The notes: a model not told the origin generated them from the sequence alone. Positions 17,467-27,613 are shown, numbered from the stretch's first letter. The stretch is DNA of 64,000 bases from Companilactobacillus alimentarius DSM 20249 (GCF_002849895.1 NZ_CP018867.1:434001-498000); one strand, 5' to 3'. Numbers and translations: made by a program.

Positions 17467-18741
17467 ATGTTTGTAGATAACGTTAAAATCACCGTAAGAT
17501 CTGGTAAAGGTGGCGACGGTGCAGTTGCTTTTCGTCATGAAAAGTATGTGCCATTAGGTGGACCTTCAGGTGGTGACGGAGGCCGCGGTGGAGATATTAT
17601 ATTAAAGGCCAATGAAGGTATGAATACTTTGATGGACTTTAGATACAAGAGAATCTTCAAAGCTCAACCTGGTCAAAATGGTCAAATTAAGAGTATGTAT
17701 GGTCACAAAGCTGATCCAGTTTATATCGTAGTTCCTACAGGAACATCGGTTTATGATGTTGATACTGGTAAGTTAGTTGGCGATCTGACTGAAAATAATC
17801 AGGAATTAGTGGTAGCTAAAGGTGGTAATGGGGGACGTGGTAATATTCACTTTGCCAGTTCCAAAAATCAGGCTCCAGAAATTGCGGAGAATGGTGAACC
17901 CGGTCAAGAGAAACATATTAAATTGGAATTGAAGTTGATTGCAGATGTTGGATTAGTGGGCTTTCCATCAGTTGGTAAGTCGACATTGCTATCAGTTGCA
18001 ACTTCGGCTAAGCCAAAGATTGCGGCTTATCACTTTACAACATTGTCGCCTAACTTAGGTATGGTCAAATTAGATAATGGACAAGATTTCGTTATTGCTG
18101 ATTTACCTGGTTTGATTGAAGGAGCTTCCAACGGTGTGGGCTTAGGAATTCAATTCTTGCGACACGTTGAAAGAACTAGAGTGCTTTTACACTTGGTTGA
18201 TATGGATCCTAATAATGGAAGAGAGCCATATGAAGATTATTTGGCTATTCGAAAAGAATTAGGCAATTACGATAAGAACGTTTTGAAACGTCCAGAAATA
18301 ATTGTTCCAACTAAATTAGATATACCGGGCTCAGAAGAACGTTTAGCAGAATTTAAGGAAAAACTTGCAACTGATGTTGATATTTTCCCTATTTCTAGTA
18401 TTCAACATACTGGGGTTAAAGATTTGATGAATCATACAAGTGAAGTCTTATCTAAAGCTGAACCAATTCACTTTGATGTTCAGTCTAATGATTCTCAAGA
18501 ATACAATTTTGAACCAAAGGCTAAGCAATTTACGATTGAAAAAGACGCTGAACATAGTTTCGTTGTTAAGGGTCAGAAAGTTGAAACGCTTCTCCAAAGA
18601 ACTAACTTGGATCACCAAGATGGAATCATGCGTTTTGCAAGACAATTAAAATCAATGGGAATTGAAGATGCATTGATTAATGCAGGAGCTGAATCTGGTG
18701 ACTCAGTAACAATTCTCGATTTCACTTTTGAATTTATTTAG
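17467..18741 (+). CDS. obgE: GTPase ObgE/CgtA
   Basis: Obg is an essential GTPase tied to large-subunit ribosome maturation and stress responses. The 424-residue protein has the glycine-rich Obg fold (1-158; [39 protein letters not shown]), the G domain (about 159-330; [10 protein letters not shown]-loop, [10 protein letters not shown] switch II, TKLD) and the C-terminal OCT domain (about 345-424). ATG 17467 follows the strong site AAAGGGGG. The next gene begins 11 bases after the stop. Confidence 0.96.
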   Translation: MFVDNVKITVRSGKGGDGAVAFRHEKYVPLGGPSGGDGGRGGDIILKANEGMNTLMDFRYKRIFKAQPGQNGQIKSMYGHKADPVYIVVPTGTSVYDVDTGKLVGDLTENNQELVVAKGGNGGRGNIHFASSKNQAPEIAENGEPGQEKHIKLELKLIADVGLVGFPSVGKSTLLSVATSAKPKIAAYHFTTLSPNLGMVKLDNGQDFVIADLPGLIEGASNGVGLGIQFLRHVERTRVLLHLVDMDPNNGREPYEDYLAIRKELGNYDKNVLKRPEIIVPTKLDIPGSEERLAEFKEKLATDVDIFPISSIQHTGVKDLMNHTSEVLSKAEPIHFDVQSNDSQEYNFEPKAKQFTIEKDAEHSFVVKGQKVETLLQRTNLDHQDGIMRFARQLKSMGIEDALINAGAESGDSVTILDFTFEFI

Positions 18742-18752
18742 GGGCTATAAAA

Positions 18753-20690
18753 ATGGGTAAATCACCGAAAAGAAGATTTATTACTGGGTTTGATGGACTA
18801 CGTACTTTAGGGGTTATAGGTGTTATTATGTATCACTTGAATCCTAATGTTTTTTCCGGCGGATATTTGGGTGTACCAATTTTCTTCCTTATCTCAGGTT
18901 ACTTAATCACAGATCATTTTTTTAATACTGTCGATTATGGTGGTTCGTTTTCACTAAGTAATTTTTATGTAAAAAGAATTAAAAGATTGTATCCAGGCAT
19001 GCTGTTTGTTTTATTGGCATCCGGTGCATATATTGTTTTATTTTTAAAAAATTTGCTCTATCATTTTGATCAAATTTTTGCAACGAATATTTTGAATGTC
19101 TACAATTGGTGGCAAATATTTAATGGTCAGTCTTATTTTGAAAGATTTGCCAACAATGAGTCACCATTTACTCATTTATGGACGTTATCAATTGAAGGTC
19201 AATTTTATATTATTTGGCCAATTCTTTTGATTCTGTTCAGCAAATTTCATGTTAAAAAGAGTCGTATCTTTGGCTTTTCGATGGTTGTTTCAATTGCTTC
19301 GGCGATTTGGATGGCATTGTTATTCAAGCCAGGCGTCGATCCTAGTCGAATTTATTATGGTACTGATACAAGACTCTTCTCAATCCTTTTGGGATGTGGC
19401 TTAGCATTGATTTGGCCAGCTGAAAAGTTAAAAGAAGGATTAAAAAAGAGTGACAAGTGGAAATTGAATCTAGTTGGATTATTATCATTTGCTTTAATGC
19501 TTTTGATGATTTTCACAATTAAGGATTCTGATCCATTCTTATATCGTGGAGGAATGTTTATTTTCTCTGTTGCAACTTGTATCTTTATTGCAGTTGTTGC
19601 TCATCCGGATTCTTTCTGGAACGATGTTTTGTCGAATAAAGTATTTCATTATATTGGCACAAGAAGTTATGGCTTATACCTATACCAATTCCCAGTTATG
19701 ATTTTCTTTGAATCTAAATTTAAGAATATTGCTGATCATCCAGTCCTTTATCCGGTGATTGAAGTTATATTAATTGTGTTAGTGACTGAATTCTCATTTA
19801 GATTTGTTGAACAACCATTGGCACACGCTAAATGGAGTGATGTGAAGAACTTCTTCAAATCATCTACTGGTATTCAACGTGTTTTGGCCTTGGTTATTGC
19901 TTTGATTGGTATTACAGGTGGTTATAGTGTCGTTAAAGCTGTCAGTGCACCAAATCCTAATGTTAATCACAGTCAGTTAGCTAATAAGATCAATAAGAAT
20001 GAAAAAGCTAACAAGAAGAAGAAACAACAAGCAATTGAGAATTTGAAGAAAGCTAAGAAGAATCAAAAAGATCAAAAGAATGCGACTGGAAAGATGTCAA
20101 CGGCTGATTACGCACGTTATAAGAAGGCTGCAAAAGATCATCCAATCAATACTGATTTTGAAAAATATGGCCTAACTCAAATTGACTTGCAAAGGTTAAA
20201 GGATGTTCCAATGACCGCAGTTGGTGATTCAGTTATGGCCGATGGTTCAGATAATTTCTTGAAATTGTTTGATGACAAGAAGGTTATCGTTGACGCTGCT
20301 GTTAGTCGTCAATTGGATGCAAGTGTTGATATTTTACAAAAGTACAAAGATCAGGGTGTTTTAGCACAGAATGTTTTGATAGGCTTAGGAACTAATGGAC
20401 CATTTAATATGCAACAATTAGGTCAGATTATGGGCTTAGTTGGACCAACACGTCATGTATATTGGATTAATGTTCATGTACCAACTAGACCATGGGAGAA
20501 GACAGTTAATGGTGTCTTAGACCAAGCTACAAAGAAATATAAGAATTTAACTATTATTGATTGGAATGGCTACTCAGCAGGACACACAGAATGGTTCTAC
20601 GATGATAATGTTCATCCTAATCCGGATGGCTCGATGTATTATACTTCCTTTGTTGCTAAGGAAATTTTGAAATCATTAGACAAAAAATAG
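18753..20690 (+). CDS. Membrane acyltransferase with extracellular SGNH domain (OatA-like)
   Basis: A 645-residue membrane protein in the shape of OatA, which O-acetylates peptidoglycan (or another wall polymer) and gives lysozyme resistance. Residues about 10-390 form the acyltransferase-3 domain with some ten membrane segments (FDGLRTLGVIGVIMYHL, with its conserved histidine; LWTLSIEGQFYIIWPIL; YGLYLYQFPV). A lysine-rich linker (about 408-445) leads to an extracellular SGNH hydrolase-like domain with VGDSVMADGS (serine), GLGTNGP and DDNVHPNPDG (Asp/His). ATG 18753 lies 11 bases after obgE. Lactobacilli usually carry several such paralogues; which acceptor this one modifies is not readable. 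Confidence 0.87.
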   Translation: MGKSPKRRFITGFDGLRTLGVIGVIMYHLNPNVFSGGYLGVPIFFLISGYLITDHFFNTVDYGGSFSLSNFYVKRIKRLYPGMLFVLLASGAYIVLFLKNLLYHFDQIFATNILNVYNWWQIFNGQSYFERFANNESPFTHLWTLSIEGQFYIIWPILLILFSKFHVKKSRIFGFSMVVSIASAIWMALLFKPGVDPSRIYYGTDTRLFSILLGCGLALIWPAEKLKEGLKKSDKWKLNLVGLLSFALMLLMIFTIKDSDPFLYRGGMFIFSVATCIFIAVVAHPDSFWNDVLSNKVFHYIGTRSYGLYLYQFPVMIFFESKFKNIADHPVLYPVIEVILIVLVTEFSFRFVEQPLAHAKWSDVKNFFKSSTGIQRVLALVIALIGITGGYSVVKAVSAPNPNVNHSQLANKINKNEKANKKKKQQAIENLKKAKKNQKDQKNATGKMSTADYARYKKAAKDHPINTDFEKYGLTQIDLQRLKDVPMTAVGDSVMADGSDNFLKLFDDKKVIVDAAVSRQLDASVDILQKYKDQGVLAQNVLIGLGTNGPFNMQQLGQIMGLVGPTRHVYWINVHVPTRPWEKTVNGVLDQATKKYKNLTIIDWNGYSAGHTEWFYDDNVHPNPDGSMYYTSFVAKEILKSLDKK

Positions 20691-20704
20691 AATAGGATTT
20701 TTTT

Positions 20705-21631
20705 ATGGAATTAGAATTTTTAGGAACAGGCGCTGGTGTTCCCTCTAAGGGACGCAATGTGTCGAGTACAGCATTAAAAATGTTAGACGAAAGAAATGAA
20801 GTGTGGCTCTTCGATGTTGGGGAAGCAACACAACATCAGATTTTAAGAACAGCCATTAAGCCTCGAAAAATCACTAAGATCTTCATTACTCATTTGCATG
20901 GGGATCACATTTTTGGTCTACCAGGACTTCTAGCAAGTCGTTCTAATCAGGGTGGTAATTCGCCATTGGAGATTTATGGTCCAGTGGGAATCAAGCTCTT
21001 TGTAGAGACCTCACTAAAAGTTACTGGTAGCAAGTTGAGTTATCCCGTCAAATTCATTGAATTGAAGAATGGTGGAGAGATTTTCAACGATAAAACTTTT
21101 ACAGTTGTCGCTGGAGAATTGAAACACCGAATTACTTGTTTTGGCTATCGTGTAGTTGAAAAACCGCGGACTGGTGAATTATTAGTCGATGAACTGAAAA
21201 AATATAATATTCCAAATGGTCCAATTTTTGGACAATTAAAGGCTGGAAAAACTGTCACATTAGAAGACGGCACTGTTTTGAATGGAAAAGATTTCATAGG
21301 TCCTGACAAACCAAGCAAGATTGTAACGATAATTTCTGATACTCGCTATACTCCAGAAATTGATAAATTGTCGCAAAATGCGGATGTAATCGTTCATGAA
21401 TCAACCTTTTCTAATGATGAAAAGAAATTGGCTTATAATTATTTTCATTCCACAGCTACTCAAGCTGCAGAGGTTGCCAAAAGAAGTCATGCAAAAGGTT
21501 TGATTTTGACGCACATATCTGCTAGATATACTGGTAGAGGAGCCTTAGTTTTACAAAAAGAAGCTCAAAAGATATTCAAGAATACTAAAGTGGCCAAAGA
21601 TTTTGATCTATACGAGGTACCATTCAAATAG
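20705..21631 (+). CDS. rnz: Ribonuclease Z
   Basis: RNase Z removes the 3' trailer of tRNA precursors in the cytoplasm. The 308-residue metallo-beta-lactamase-fold protein carries the zinc motif [13 protein letters not shown] (about residues 62-74), further ligand regions ([30 protein letters not shown]) and the final [11 protein letters not shown] histidine. It also has the exosite insertion GPDKPSKIV expected in long bacterial RNase Z. It is packed between the acyltransferase and an SDR gene and may be co-transcribed from obgE. Confidence 0.95.
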   Translation: MELEFLGTGAGVPSKGRNVSSTALKMLDERNEVWLFDVGEATQHQILRTAIKPRKITKIFITHLHGDHIFGLPGLLASRSNQGGNSPLEIYGPVGIKLFVETSLKVTGSKLSYPVKFIELKNGGEIFNDKTFTVVAGELKHRITCFGYRVVEKPRTGELLVDELKKYNIPNGPIFGQLKAGKTVTLEDGTVLNGKDFIGPDKPSKIVTIISDTRYTPEIDKLSQNADVIVHESTFSNDEKKLAYNYFHSTATQAAEVAKRSHAKGLILTHISARYTGRGALVLQKEAQKIFKNTKVAKDFDLYEVPFK

Positions 21632-21645
21632 AAAAGAGGATGATT

Positions 21646-22443
21646 ATGGTTAATTTACTGAATCAGACGATTGTAGTGACGGGAGCATCATCAGGAATTG
21701 GTAAAGACGTCGCTATCAACGCTGCTAAATCTGGAGCTAATTTGATATTAATTGCTCGAAATGAAGATAAATTGTTGCAGGTAAAGAACGAATGTATTCG
21801 TGTCGGAGCTGAAAGTTCCAAGCACGAGTATTTGTCAGTTGATATGAGTGACCCTGAGCAAATTACTGCTGGCGTCGAGAAGATCTATGAAATTAGTGAC
21901 GAAGTTGACGTTCTAGTTAATGCTGCTGGTTTCGGAGACTTTTCCAATTATCTAGAGACTGATTTTGATAAGATTGAAAAAATGTTTCGGGTCAATGTTT
22001 TAGGCTTGATGTTGATGACTAGATTAGTTGCTAGTAAGATGATTGATAATGGCTTTGGTCATATTTTCAATGTTGGCTCAATGGCTGGAAAAATCACAAC
22101 GCCAAAGTCAGCTGCCTATGCAGCCACTAAAGCAGCTGTAATCGCATTTTCAGACGGTCTAAGACTGGAATTGAAACCGATGGGCGTTTATGTGACAACT
22201 ATCAATCCTGGCCCTGTGGCAACTAATTTCTTCGATGTAGCTGATCACAATGGAACTTATCTTGATTCAGTAAAGAAATTTGTCCTTGATCCTGATAAAT
22301 TAGCTTGGGAGATTGTAAATACATTTAATAAAAATAAACGTGAAATCAATCGTCCAAGATATATGGAATTGGCAGCCGTACTTTATAAACTAGCTCCAAG
22401 CTTAGGGGATTATTTTGCTGCTACACTTGGAAATCGTAAATAG
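21646..22443 (+). CDS. Short-chain dehydrogenase/reductase
   Basis: A 265-residue classical SDR that should use NAD(P)H on an unknown carbonyl or alcohol. It shows the Rossmann cofactor motif VTGASSGIGKD (near residue 10), VNAAGFGD (NNAG-like), the catalytic serine in FNVGSMAGK and the YAATK pair, then NPGPVATNF. ATG 21646 is chosen because AAAGAGG (21632-21638) sits 7 bases before it; the ATG at 21640 is too close. In many lactobacilli a gene of this kind follows rnz. The substrate is unknown. Confidence 0.88.
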   Translation: MVNLLNQTIVVTGASSGIGKDVAINAAKSGANLILIARNEDKLLQVKNECIRVGAESSKHEYLSVDMSDPEQITAGVEKIYEISDEVDVLVNAAGFGDFSNYLETDFDKIEKMFRVNVLGLMLMTRLVASKMIDNGFGHIFNVGSMAGKITTPKSAAYAATKAAVIAFSDGLRLELKPMGVYVTTINPGPVATNFFDVADHNGTYLDSVKKFVLDPDKLAWEIVNTFNKNKREINRPRYMELAAVLYKLAPSLGDYFAATLGNRK

Positions 22444-22454
22444 AGGGTATTAAT

Positions 22455-22775
22455 ATGAATGGTAATGGGAAACAATCAAAATTTGTTTTAGGATTAGTAA
22501 TTGTTTTGATCGTGGTAGTATTTGCGGTGTTAAATGTGAATCCGGTAACTGTTAGTTTCGGTTTCACGCGAGTTAAATTACCATTGATCATTTTGATCAT
22601 TGTTTCATTGTTATTAGGGGCTTTGGTTACATTGCTTTTGGCAGGAACAAGTAAGAAAAATGACAGTAAGTTAAATCGTCATGCTAAGAAACAAATATCT
22701 AATGTTAAAGTTTCTCATGACAGCCAAATAGCAGATGCATTGAAGGAAAATAATACAAAAAAGCAAACAAAATAG
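22455..22775 (+). CDS. LapA (DUF1049) domain small membrane protein
   Basis: A 106-residue protein with two membrane helices (FVLGLVIVLIVVVFAVLN, about 9-27, and LIILIIVSLLLGALVTLLLAG, about 43-64) joined by the VNPVTVSFGFTRVKLPL loop, then a basic cytoplasmic tail. This matches the LapA/DUF1049 family, whose role is poorly defined; in proteobacteria it works in lipopolysaccharide assembly, which is absent here. It follows the SDR by 11 bases. Confidence 0.8.
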   Translation: MNGNGKQSKFVLGLVIVLIVVVFAVLNVNPVTVSFGFTRVKLPLIILIIVSLLLGALVTLLLAGTSKKNDSKLNRHAKKQISNVKVSHDSQIADALKENNTKKQTK

Positions 22776-22784
22776 TATTTTTGC

Positions 22785-22813
22785 TTGCTCAAACGTTTTT
22801 ATGATAGTATTAT
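22785..22813 (+). promoter_or_regulatory. Promoter of rpmF
   Basis: TTGCTC (22785-22790) and TATTAT (22808-22813) are 17 bases apart. The L32 gene starts 49 bases later behind AAAGGAG. Confidence 0.6.
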
Positions 22814-22862
22814 ATTAAACGTTAGATTTGATTAAGTAATATAAATAAAGGAGTTTTTAAAT

Positions 22863-23045
22863 ATGGCAGTTCCAAAGAGAAAATCATCAAAACAAAGAAA
22901 GCGTCAAAGACGTGCACATATTAAATTGAATACACCAAACATGCAATTCGACGTTGCTACTGGTGAATATCGTTTAAGTCATCACGTTTCACCATCAGGT
23001 ATGTACAAGGGTGAAAAAGTTATCAGCGATAACAAAGAAGCTTAA
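22863..23045 (+). CDS. rpmF: Ribosomal protein L32, cysteine-free form
   Basis: A 60-residue protein of the 50S subunit beginning [18 protein letters not shown], the usual basic L32 N-terminus. The classical zinc-ribbon cysteines are absent; the protein contains no cysteine at all, so it is a zinc-independent (C-minus) version. It has its own promoter and terminator. Confidence 0.95.
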   Translation: MAVPKRKSSKQRKRQRRAHIKLNTPNMQFDVATGEYRLSHHVSPSGMYKGEKVISDNKEA

Positions 23046-23049
23046 TTAA

Positions 23050-23080
23050 AAGTCAAGTCAATTGATCTTGGCTTTTTTTT
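23050..23080 (+). terminator. Terminator after rpmF
   Basis: AAGTCAAG pairs with CTTGGCTT (one G-T pair) and is followed by eight Ts. Confidence 0.85.
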
Positions 23081-23107
23081 AATATTTAAACGGATGGGGA
23101 AACAACT

Positions 23108-23842
23108 ATGAGAAAATTGAAATACTTATTATTGTTGGTTATTCCGCTATTCTTTTTAATGCTATCAGGATGTTCTAAATTGAGCCTTTCTACTACCAAG
23201 AGAGCTTATAGTGCTGATGGTTTAGTTGCAGTAATTAAGGGACGTGCAACTAATTATCAGAAGTTGACTTATACTGTTGGTGGTGAAACGAAGAAAGTAG
23301 CTGTTGATGGCGGACATTTCGCTATTTCTGTACCCGTTTCTAATAGTTCCCAAAATGTTAGGATTAAAGCTGTTAATGGGAAAAATACAGAAACTAAATT
23401 AGTTAAAGTAAAAAAAGCCAAGGCACTTGGAGATTACTTGACTTTTGCGCAATCGTATAATTATACGATGTTGTCATTGGGTCAACCTAATGATCAATTA
23501 CAATTAATTTCTAAGAATGAAATTAGTACGCATAAGAAGGATGACGGAACAAAATGGTATTATAATGTTCAGAATAATCAGTTAATGGGAATTGCAACTA
23601 AATTCTCATATAAAGATTTGAAATCTAAATCTGGACAAAAGAGTTTTGCGACTGATCTGATGATTGTTTCTAAGCTCTTAGGGGCTGACGGTCAAAAAGT
23701 TTTGAAGGATTTTGCTAAGCAGACTAAAAATGCTGATCAGAATACAACTAAAACAACGATGAAACAGATTACTTCAAAGGGCATAAATTATAATATTAAT
23801 TTGACGACAAATGGATTCTATCTTTACATTACTAAATATTAA
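23108..23842 (+). CDS. Lipoprotein of unknown function
   Basis: A 244-residue secreted protein with a lipoprotein signal: basic start MRKLKY, a leucine-rich core (LLLLVIPLFFLM) and the lipobox LSGC, giving lipid-modified Cys22. The next part (about 35-100) looks like a small beta-sandwich (VVAVIKGRATNYQKLTYTV, KTVAVDGGHFAISVPV type strands). The rest has no motif I recognise. It should be anchored on the outer face of the membrane. Ribosome site GGGGAAAC precedes ATG 23108. Confidence 0.75.
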   Translation: MRKLKYLLLLVIPLFFLMLSGCSKLSLSTTKRAYSADGLVAVIKGRATNYQKLTYTVGGETKKVAVDGGHFAISVPVSNSSQNVRIKAVNGKNTETKLVKVKKAKALGDYLTFAQSYNYTMLSLGQPNDQLQLISKNEISTHKKDDGTKWYYNVQNNQLMGIATKFSYKDLKSKSGQKSFATDLMIVSKLLGADGQKVLKDFAKQTKNADQNTTKTTMKQITSKGINYNINLTTNGFYLYITKY

Positions 23843-23885
23843 TAATATCTAAGGTGTGGTAATTGTTTACTGCGTCTAGGTAATA

Positions 23886-23922
23886 AAAACCCCTAACTTC
23901 TCGAAAAAGTTAGGGGCTTTTA
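23886..23922. terminator. Bidirectional terminator between lipoprotein and DUF2929 genes
   Basis: ACCCCTAACTT and AAGTTAGGGG form a strong stem, with an A run on the left and a T run on the right, so it can stop transcripts from both sides. Confidence 0.85.
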
Positions 23923-23968
23923 TTATAAATTGAATCTAAATTTTCCCATAAAAAAAGTGCTTAATTAG

Positions 23969-24175
23969 CTAAGCACTCTTTTCATCTTTTTTATCGTTAA
24001 CAGAACTGTCAAGAATCAATGGAATTGCACTGAAAATGACAGCAAATACTATACTAACAATGATAGAATAATTTGTATTGTAGGTTTGTTGGTTCAAGGC
24101 ACCACCGATAAAGCCGGCAACTTGTCCTAACATAATTGACCAGAAAATTATAGCAATATATCTCATTTCTTCCAT
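23969..24175 (-). CDS. Small two-helix membrane protein (DUF2929-like)
   Basis: A 68-residue protein with two hydrophobic helices (about 5-27, AIIFWSIMLGQVAGFIGGAL, and 36-56, YSIIVSIVFAVIFSAIPLIL) and a charged tail. It resembles the DUF2929/YjzD family of unknown role. The start could be ATG 24175 or the in-frame ATG 24166; neither has a strong ribosome site. It is divergent from dnaE. Confidence 0.65.
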   Translation of the reverse strand: MEEMRYIAIIFWSIMLGQVAGFIGGALNQQTYNTNYSIIVSIVFAVIFSAIPLILDSSVNDKKDEKSA

Positions 24176-24237
24176 CTCGCTTTCTCAAGTAGTTTAGCAC
24201 AAAATAGTTTTTTTCCCAATAAACTTCTGCTTGATTT

Positions 24238-24246
24238 TGATATAAT
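24238..24246 (+). promoter_or_regulatory. Extended -10 promoter element of dnaE
   Basis: TGATATAAT is an extended -10 (TGnTATAAT) 22 bases before the dnaE start. No good -35 hexamer is seen, as is usual for this promoter type. Confidence 0.5.
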
Positions 24247-24268
24247 TTTAAACAAAGGGGGCGGTAAA

Positions 24269-27200
24269 TTGCAAGCGCAATTACAAGTTGTTAGTAGTTA
24301 CAGTTTGTTGCATAGTCCCGCTAAAATAACGGAAATAGTAGATCAGGCAAAACAGCGTGGTTATCAGGCGATTGCTTTGACGGATCTAAATAATTTATAT
24401 GGCTCAATTGATTTTTATAAATATGCCAAGAAAATTGGTATTAAACCGATCATTGGCTTGACCATTGAGACAAGTGGTTTAATTGATCAAGAAAATAGTT
24501 ACCCACTAATCTTATTGGCTAAAAATCAACAGGGCTATCAGAATTTGATCAAACTTTCTTCAGCGGTTATGTCTAATAAAGAGCCAATTTCACTAACTAA
24601 TTTACAGCCATATCTGAATAATCTATTTGTGATCACGCCAGGTAGCGATTCTGAATTGACCAGTGTGTCTGAACGGCAAGATTACCTAAAGAAATTGAGC
24701 AGCTTGTTGGATGATAATTCTCTTTATTTAGGTGTCGGACTTTATTCAGAACAGATTGACAATGTAAAAACGATTAGAGACATGTCTAATGATTATTTAC
24801 CTTTAGTGGCTTTAGGAGATGTTAGATATATTAATCCAGATGATCACATGGCTTATCAAGTTGTCAATTTTTTGCGAACAGGTCAAAGATTTGAAAACTT
24901 AGAACAAGTCGTTGAATCCGGTGATCATTATTTAAGAACAGCTGAAGAATTTGAGCAGGATTTTGTTAAGGTCGATATGGAATCTGCAATTGCAAATGCA
25001 CAAAAGATAGCCGATCAGTGCAACGTTGAGATTGAATTTAAGGAAACTGAATTGCCACAGTTTGATACACCGATGGGTCAAAGTTCAATTCAATTTTTAA
25101 CTGATTTGACTAATAAGGGCTTAGAAAAACGATTGAATAATCATATATCAACTGATTATCAAGGACGATTGAATTATGAATTAGGCGTGATTGATAAAAT
25201 GGGCTTCTCAGACTATTTTTTAATTGTTTGGGATGTTATCAAGCATGCTCATGAAATTGGCATTAAAACTGGTCCTGGACGTGGTTCTGCGGCAGGTTCA
25301 CTAGTATCATATTGTTTAGGAATAACGCAAGTCGATCCAATCAAATATGATCTTTTGTTTGAACGTTTCTTGAATCCACAACGTGCCAATATGCCTGATA
25401 TTGATTTAGATCTACCTGACAATCGTCGAGATGAGATGGTTATGTACATGCATGATAAGTATGGTTCAGACCATATGGCTCAGATCATTACTTTTGGAAC
25501 TTTAGCGGCAAAGATGGCCTTAAGGGATATTGCTCGGACATTTAGTCAAACGCAATTTCAGATGTCGCAGTGGTCGAATGCGATTCCCCGTAAACTCAAT
25601 ATTACTTTGCAAGAGTCTTTTGACGAATCGAGTACTCTACGAAATATAGTTAATGATTCACGTGAGAATAAACTGATTTATCAAGTTGCTACAAGGCTTG
25701 AAGGAATTCCTAGACACTATTCGACTCATGCGGCAGGAATTATTTTGAGTAAGAAGAAAATGACTGATATTGTTGCGGTGCAACTGGAAGATGATGGTAT
25801 CAATCTGACTCAGCAAACAAAGTATAATGTTGAAAGTCTTGGTTTGTTGAAAATCGATTTTTTAGGATTAAAAAATTTAACTATCTTAGACCAAGCGATT
25901 CAAGCTATTTCAAAAAAGTATGGACGCAAGTTTATTGCTGAAAGAATCCCCTTGAATGATCCGCAAACACTGCGATTGTTTCAACGTGGTGAGACCGATG
26001 GGGTCTTTCAATTTGAATCTGATGGAATCAAAAGTGTTTTAAGGCAATTAGTACCATCGAGTTTTGATGATATTGTTGCGACTAATGCTTTGTATCGTCC
26101 CGGTCCTATGCAAAACATTGCTACTTTTATCGCTAGAAAGCATGGTCAAGAACCGGTAACCTATCCAGACAGTTCTTTGGAAAAAATATTGCAACCAACT
26201 TATGGAATTTTAGTTTATCAGGAGCAAGTAATGCAGGCTTCTTCAAGAATGGCTGGTTTTTCTTTGGCTGAAGCTGATATTTTACGACGTGCTATTAGTA
26301 AGAAGAATGAAAAATTAATTGAAGAAAATCGTCAGAAGTTTGTTGATGGTTCCGTTGCCCAAGGACATGATAAAGAATCCGCTCAAAAGGTTTATCAATA
26401 TATTGAGAAATTTGGTAATTATGGTTTCAATAAATCCCACGCGGTTGCTTATTCAATGATTGCCTTTTGGTTGGCCTATATCAAAGTTCATTTTACGGAT
26501 ATCTTTTTTGCGTGTTTGTTGAATTCTAATTTGAATAATGAGACGAAAGTTGCAACATATGTTCAGGATGCAAAGGATCGACAGGTTAAGATTCTAAACG
26601 TTGACATCAATCAAAGCTCTTTAGAGTTTAATGCTGAAAAGAAGTCGATTCGTTTTGGAATCTTAAGCATTAAAGGAATGCGACGTGATCTAGCTAGAGA
26701 GATTGTTGAACAGCGTCAAAAAAACGGTTCATATACAAGTGCATTGAATTTCTTGCAACGGATTGATCGCCGTTTCATCAAGGAAGACTATTTGGAGCCT
26801 TTAATCTTGGCAGGGGCCTTTGATTCATTTAATCAAAATCGAAAAGAATTACTATTTGATTTTCGTGATCTAATTGAAAGTATTCAATTGGCTGGTAGTA
26901 ATTTGTCCTTGTTTGACATTTTGGATCCCAAGAAACATGAAGTGGATGATTTTACTTTAACTGAACGTCTCAATCAGGAGAAGGAATATTTAGGAGTCTA
27001 TGTTTCAGGTCATCCTGTTGAAAAATATCGGAGTCGAATCTTAAATACTAAAACGGTAAAAATAGCTGAACTTGGTAATTTTCAAGGGATGAGGACTAAC
27101 GTTTTAGGATTGGTCAAGAATTTACGTGTGATTCGGACTAAAAAGGGTCAGAGAATGTGTTTTATGACGATTGAAGATGAATCTGGCAGTATTTCTGTAA

Positions 27201-27592
27201 CTATTTTTCCAAAAGTTTTTCAAAAAATTGAAAATCTGGAATTGGATGGTAAAATATTTCTCTTTGTTGGACACAGTAATGTTGGTCAAAGAGGAGATTT
27301 AGAATTGATTGCTGATCGACTGTCAGATCCTAAACAATTCACAGTCCAATTGCCCAAAGATAAACTGTATTTAAGAGTTACCAAAGATTTAGATACTCCT
27401 GACAATTTGGAGAAATTGTATCAAATTATCGAACATTTTCCGGGACCTATGCCGGTGATTGTCTATCGAGAGAAAAAACGTCAAGCGTTACTGTTGAAAT
27501 CTAATCGATGGATAGGTTTTAATAGTAACGTACAGAGTCAACTGGAAGACTTTTTAGGTAAAAAAAGTGTTTTCGTAAAAAAAGACCACTAA
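24269..27592 (+). CDS. dnaE: DNA polymerase III alpha subunit, DnaE type
   Basis: This C-family polymerase extends RNA primers, mainly on the lagging strand, before PolC takes over in firmicutes. The 1107-residue protein has an N-terminal PHP domain (1-205), the catalytic palm (GPGRGSAAGSLVSYCLGIT, and PDIDLDLPDNRRDEM with active-site aspartates near residue 375), fingers, tandem HhH and an OB domain (about 955-1030). The PHP motif reads ALTDLNNLYG without the usual metal-binding histidine, so the domain is probably inactive for proofreading. TTG 24269 follows AAAGGGGGCGG. It lacks the exonuclease insert of PolC. Confidence 0.95.
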   Translation: MQAQLQVVSSYSLLHSPAKITEIVDQAKQRGYQAIALTDLNNLYGSIDFYKYAKKIGIKPIIGLTIETSGLIDQENSYPLILLAKNQQGYQNLIKLSSAVMSNKEPISLTNLQPYLNNLFVITPGSDSELTSVSERQDYLKKLSSLLDDNSLYLGVGLYSEQIDNVKTIRDMSNDYLPLVALGDVRYINPDDHMAYQVVNFLRTGQRFENLEQVVESGDHYLRTAEEFEQDFVKVDMESAIANAQKIADQCNVEIEFKETELPQFDTPMGQSSIQFLTDLTNKGLEKRLNNHISTDYQGRLNYELGVIDKMGFSDYFLIVWDVIKHAHEIGIKTGPGRGSAAGSLVSYCLGITQVDPIKYDLLFERFLNPQRANMPDIDLDLPDNRRDEMVMYMHDKYGSDHMAQIITFGTLAAKMALRDIARTFSQTQFQMSQWSNAIPRKLNITLQESFDESSTLRNIVNDSRENKLIYQVATRLEGIPRHYSTHAAGIILSKKKMTDIVAVQLEDDGINLTQQTKYNVESLGLLKIDFLGLKNLTILDQAIQAISKKYGRKFIAERIPLNDPQTLRLFQRGETDGVFQFESDGIKSVLRQLVPSSFDDIVATNALYRPGPMQNIATFIARKHGQEPVTYPDSSLEKILQPTYGILVYQEQVMQASSRMAGFSLAEADILRRAISKKNEKLIEENRQKFVDGSVAQGHDKESAQKVYQYIEKFGNYGFNKSHAVAYSMIAFWLAYIKVHFTDIFFACLLNSNLNNETKVATYVQDAKDRQVKILNVDINQSSLEFNAEKKSIRFGILSIKGMRRDLAREIVEQRQKNGSYTSALNFLQRIDRRFIKEDYLEPLILAGAFDSFNQNRKELLFDFRDLIESIQLAGSNLSLFDILDPKKHEVDDFTLTERLNQEKEYLGVYVSGHPVEKYRSRILNTKTVKIAELGNFQGMRTNVLGLVKNLRVIRTKKGQRMCFMTIEDESGSISVTIFPKVFQKIENLELDGKIFLFVGHSNVGQRGDLELIADRLSDPKQFTVQLPKDKLYLRVTKDLDTPDNLEKLYQIIEHFPGPMPVIVYREKKRQALLLKSNRWIGFNSNVQSQLEDFLGKKSVFVKKDH

Positions 27593-27599
27593 TTTCATT

Positions 27600-27613
27600 T
27601 AAAAACGTTTTCA
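27600..27613. promoter_or_regulatory. cre site upstream of pfkA
   Basis: TAAAAACGTTTTCA differs from the near-palindromic cre TGAAAACGTTTTCA at one base. It lies 80 bases before pfkA, a position compatible with CcpA activation of glycolytic genes known from lactic acid bacteria. Confidence 0.6.
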
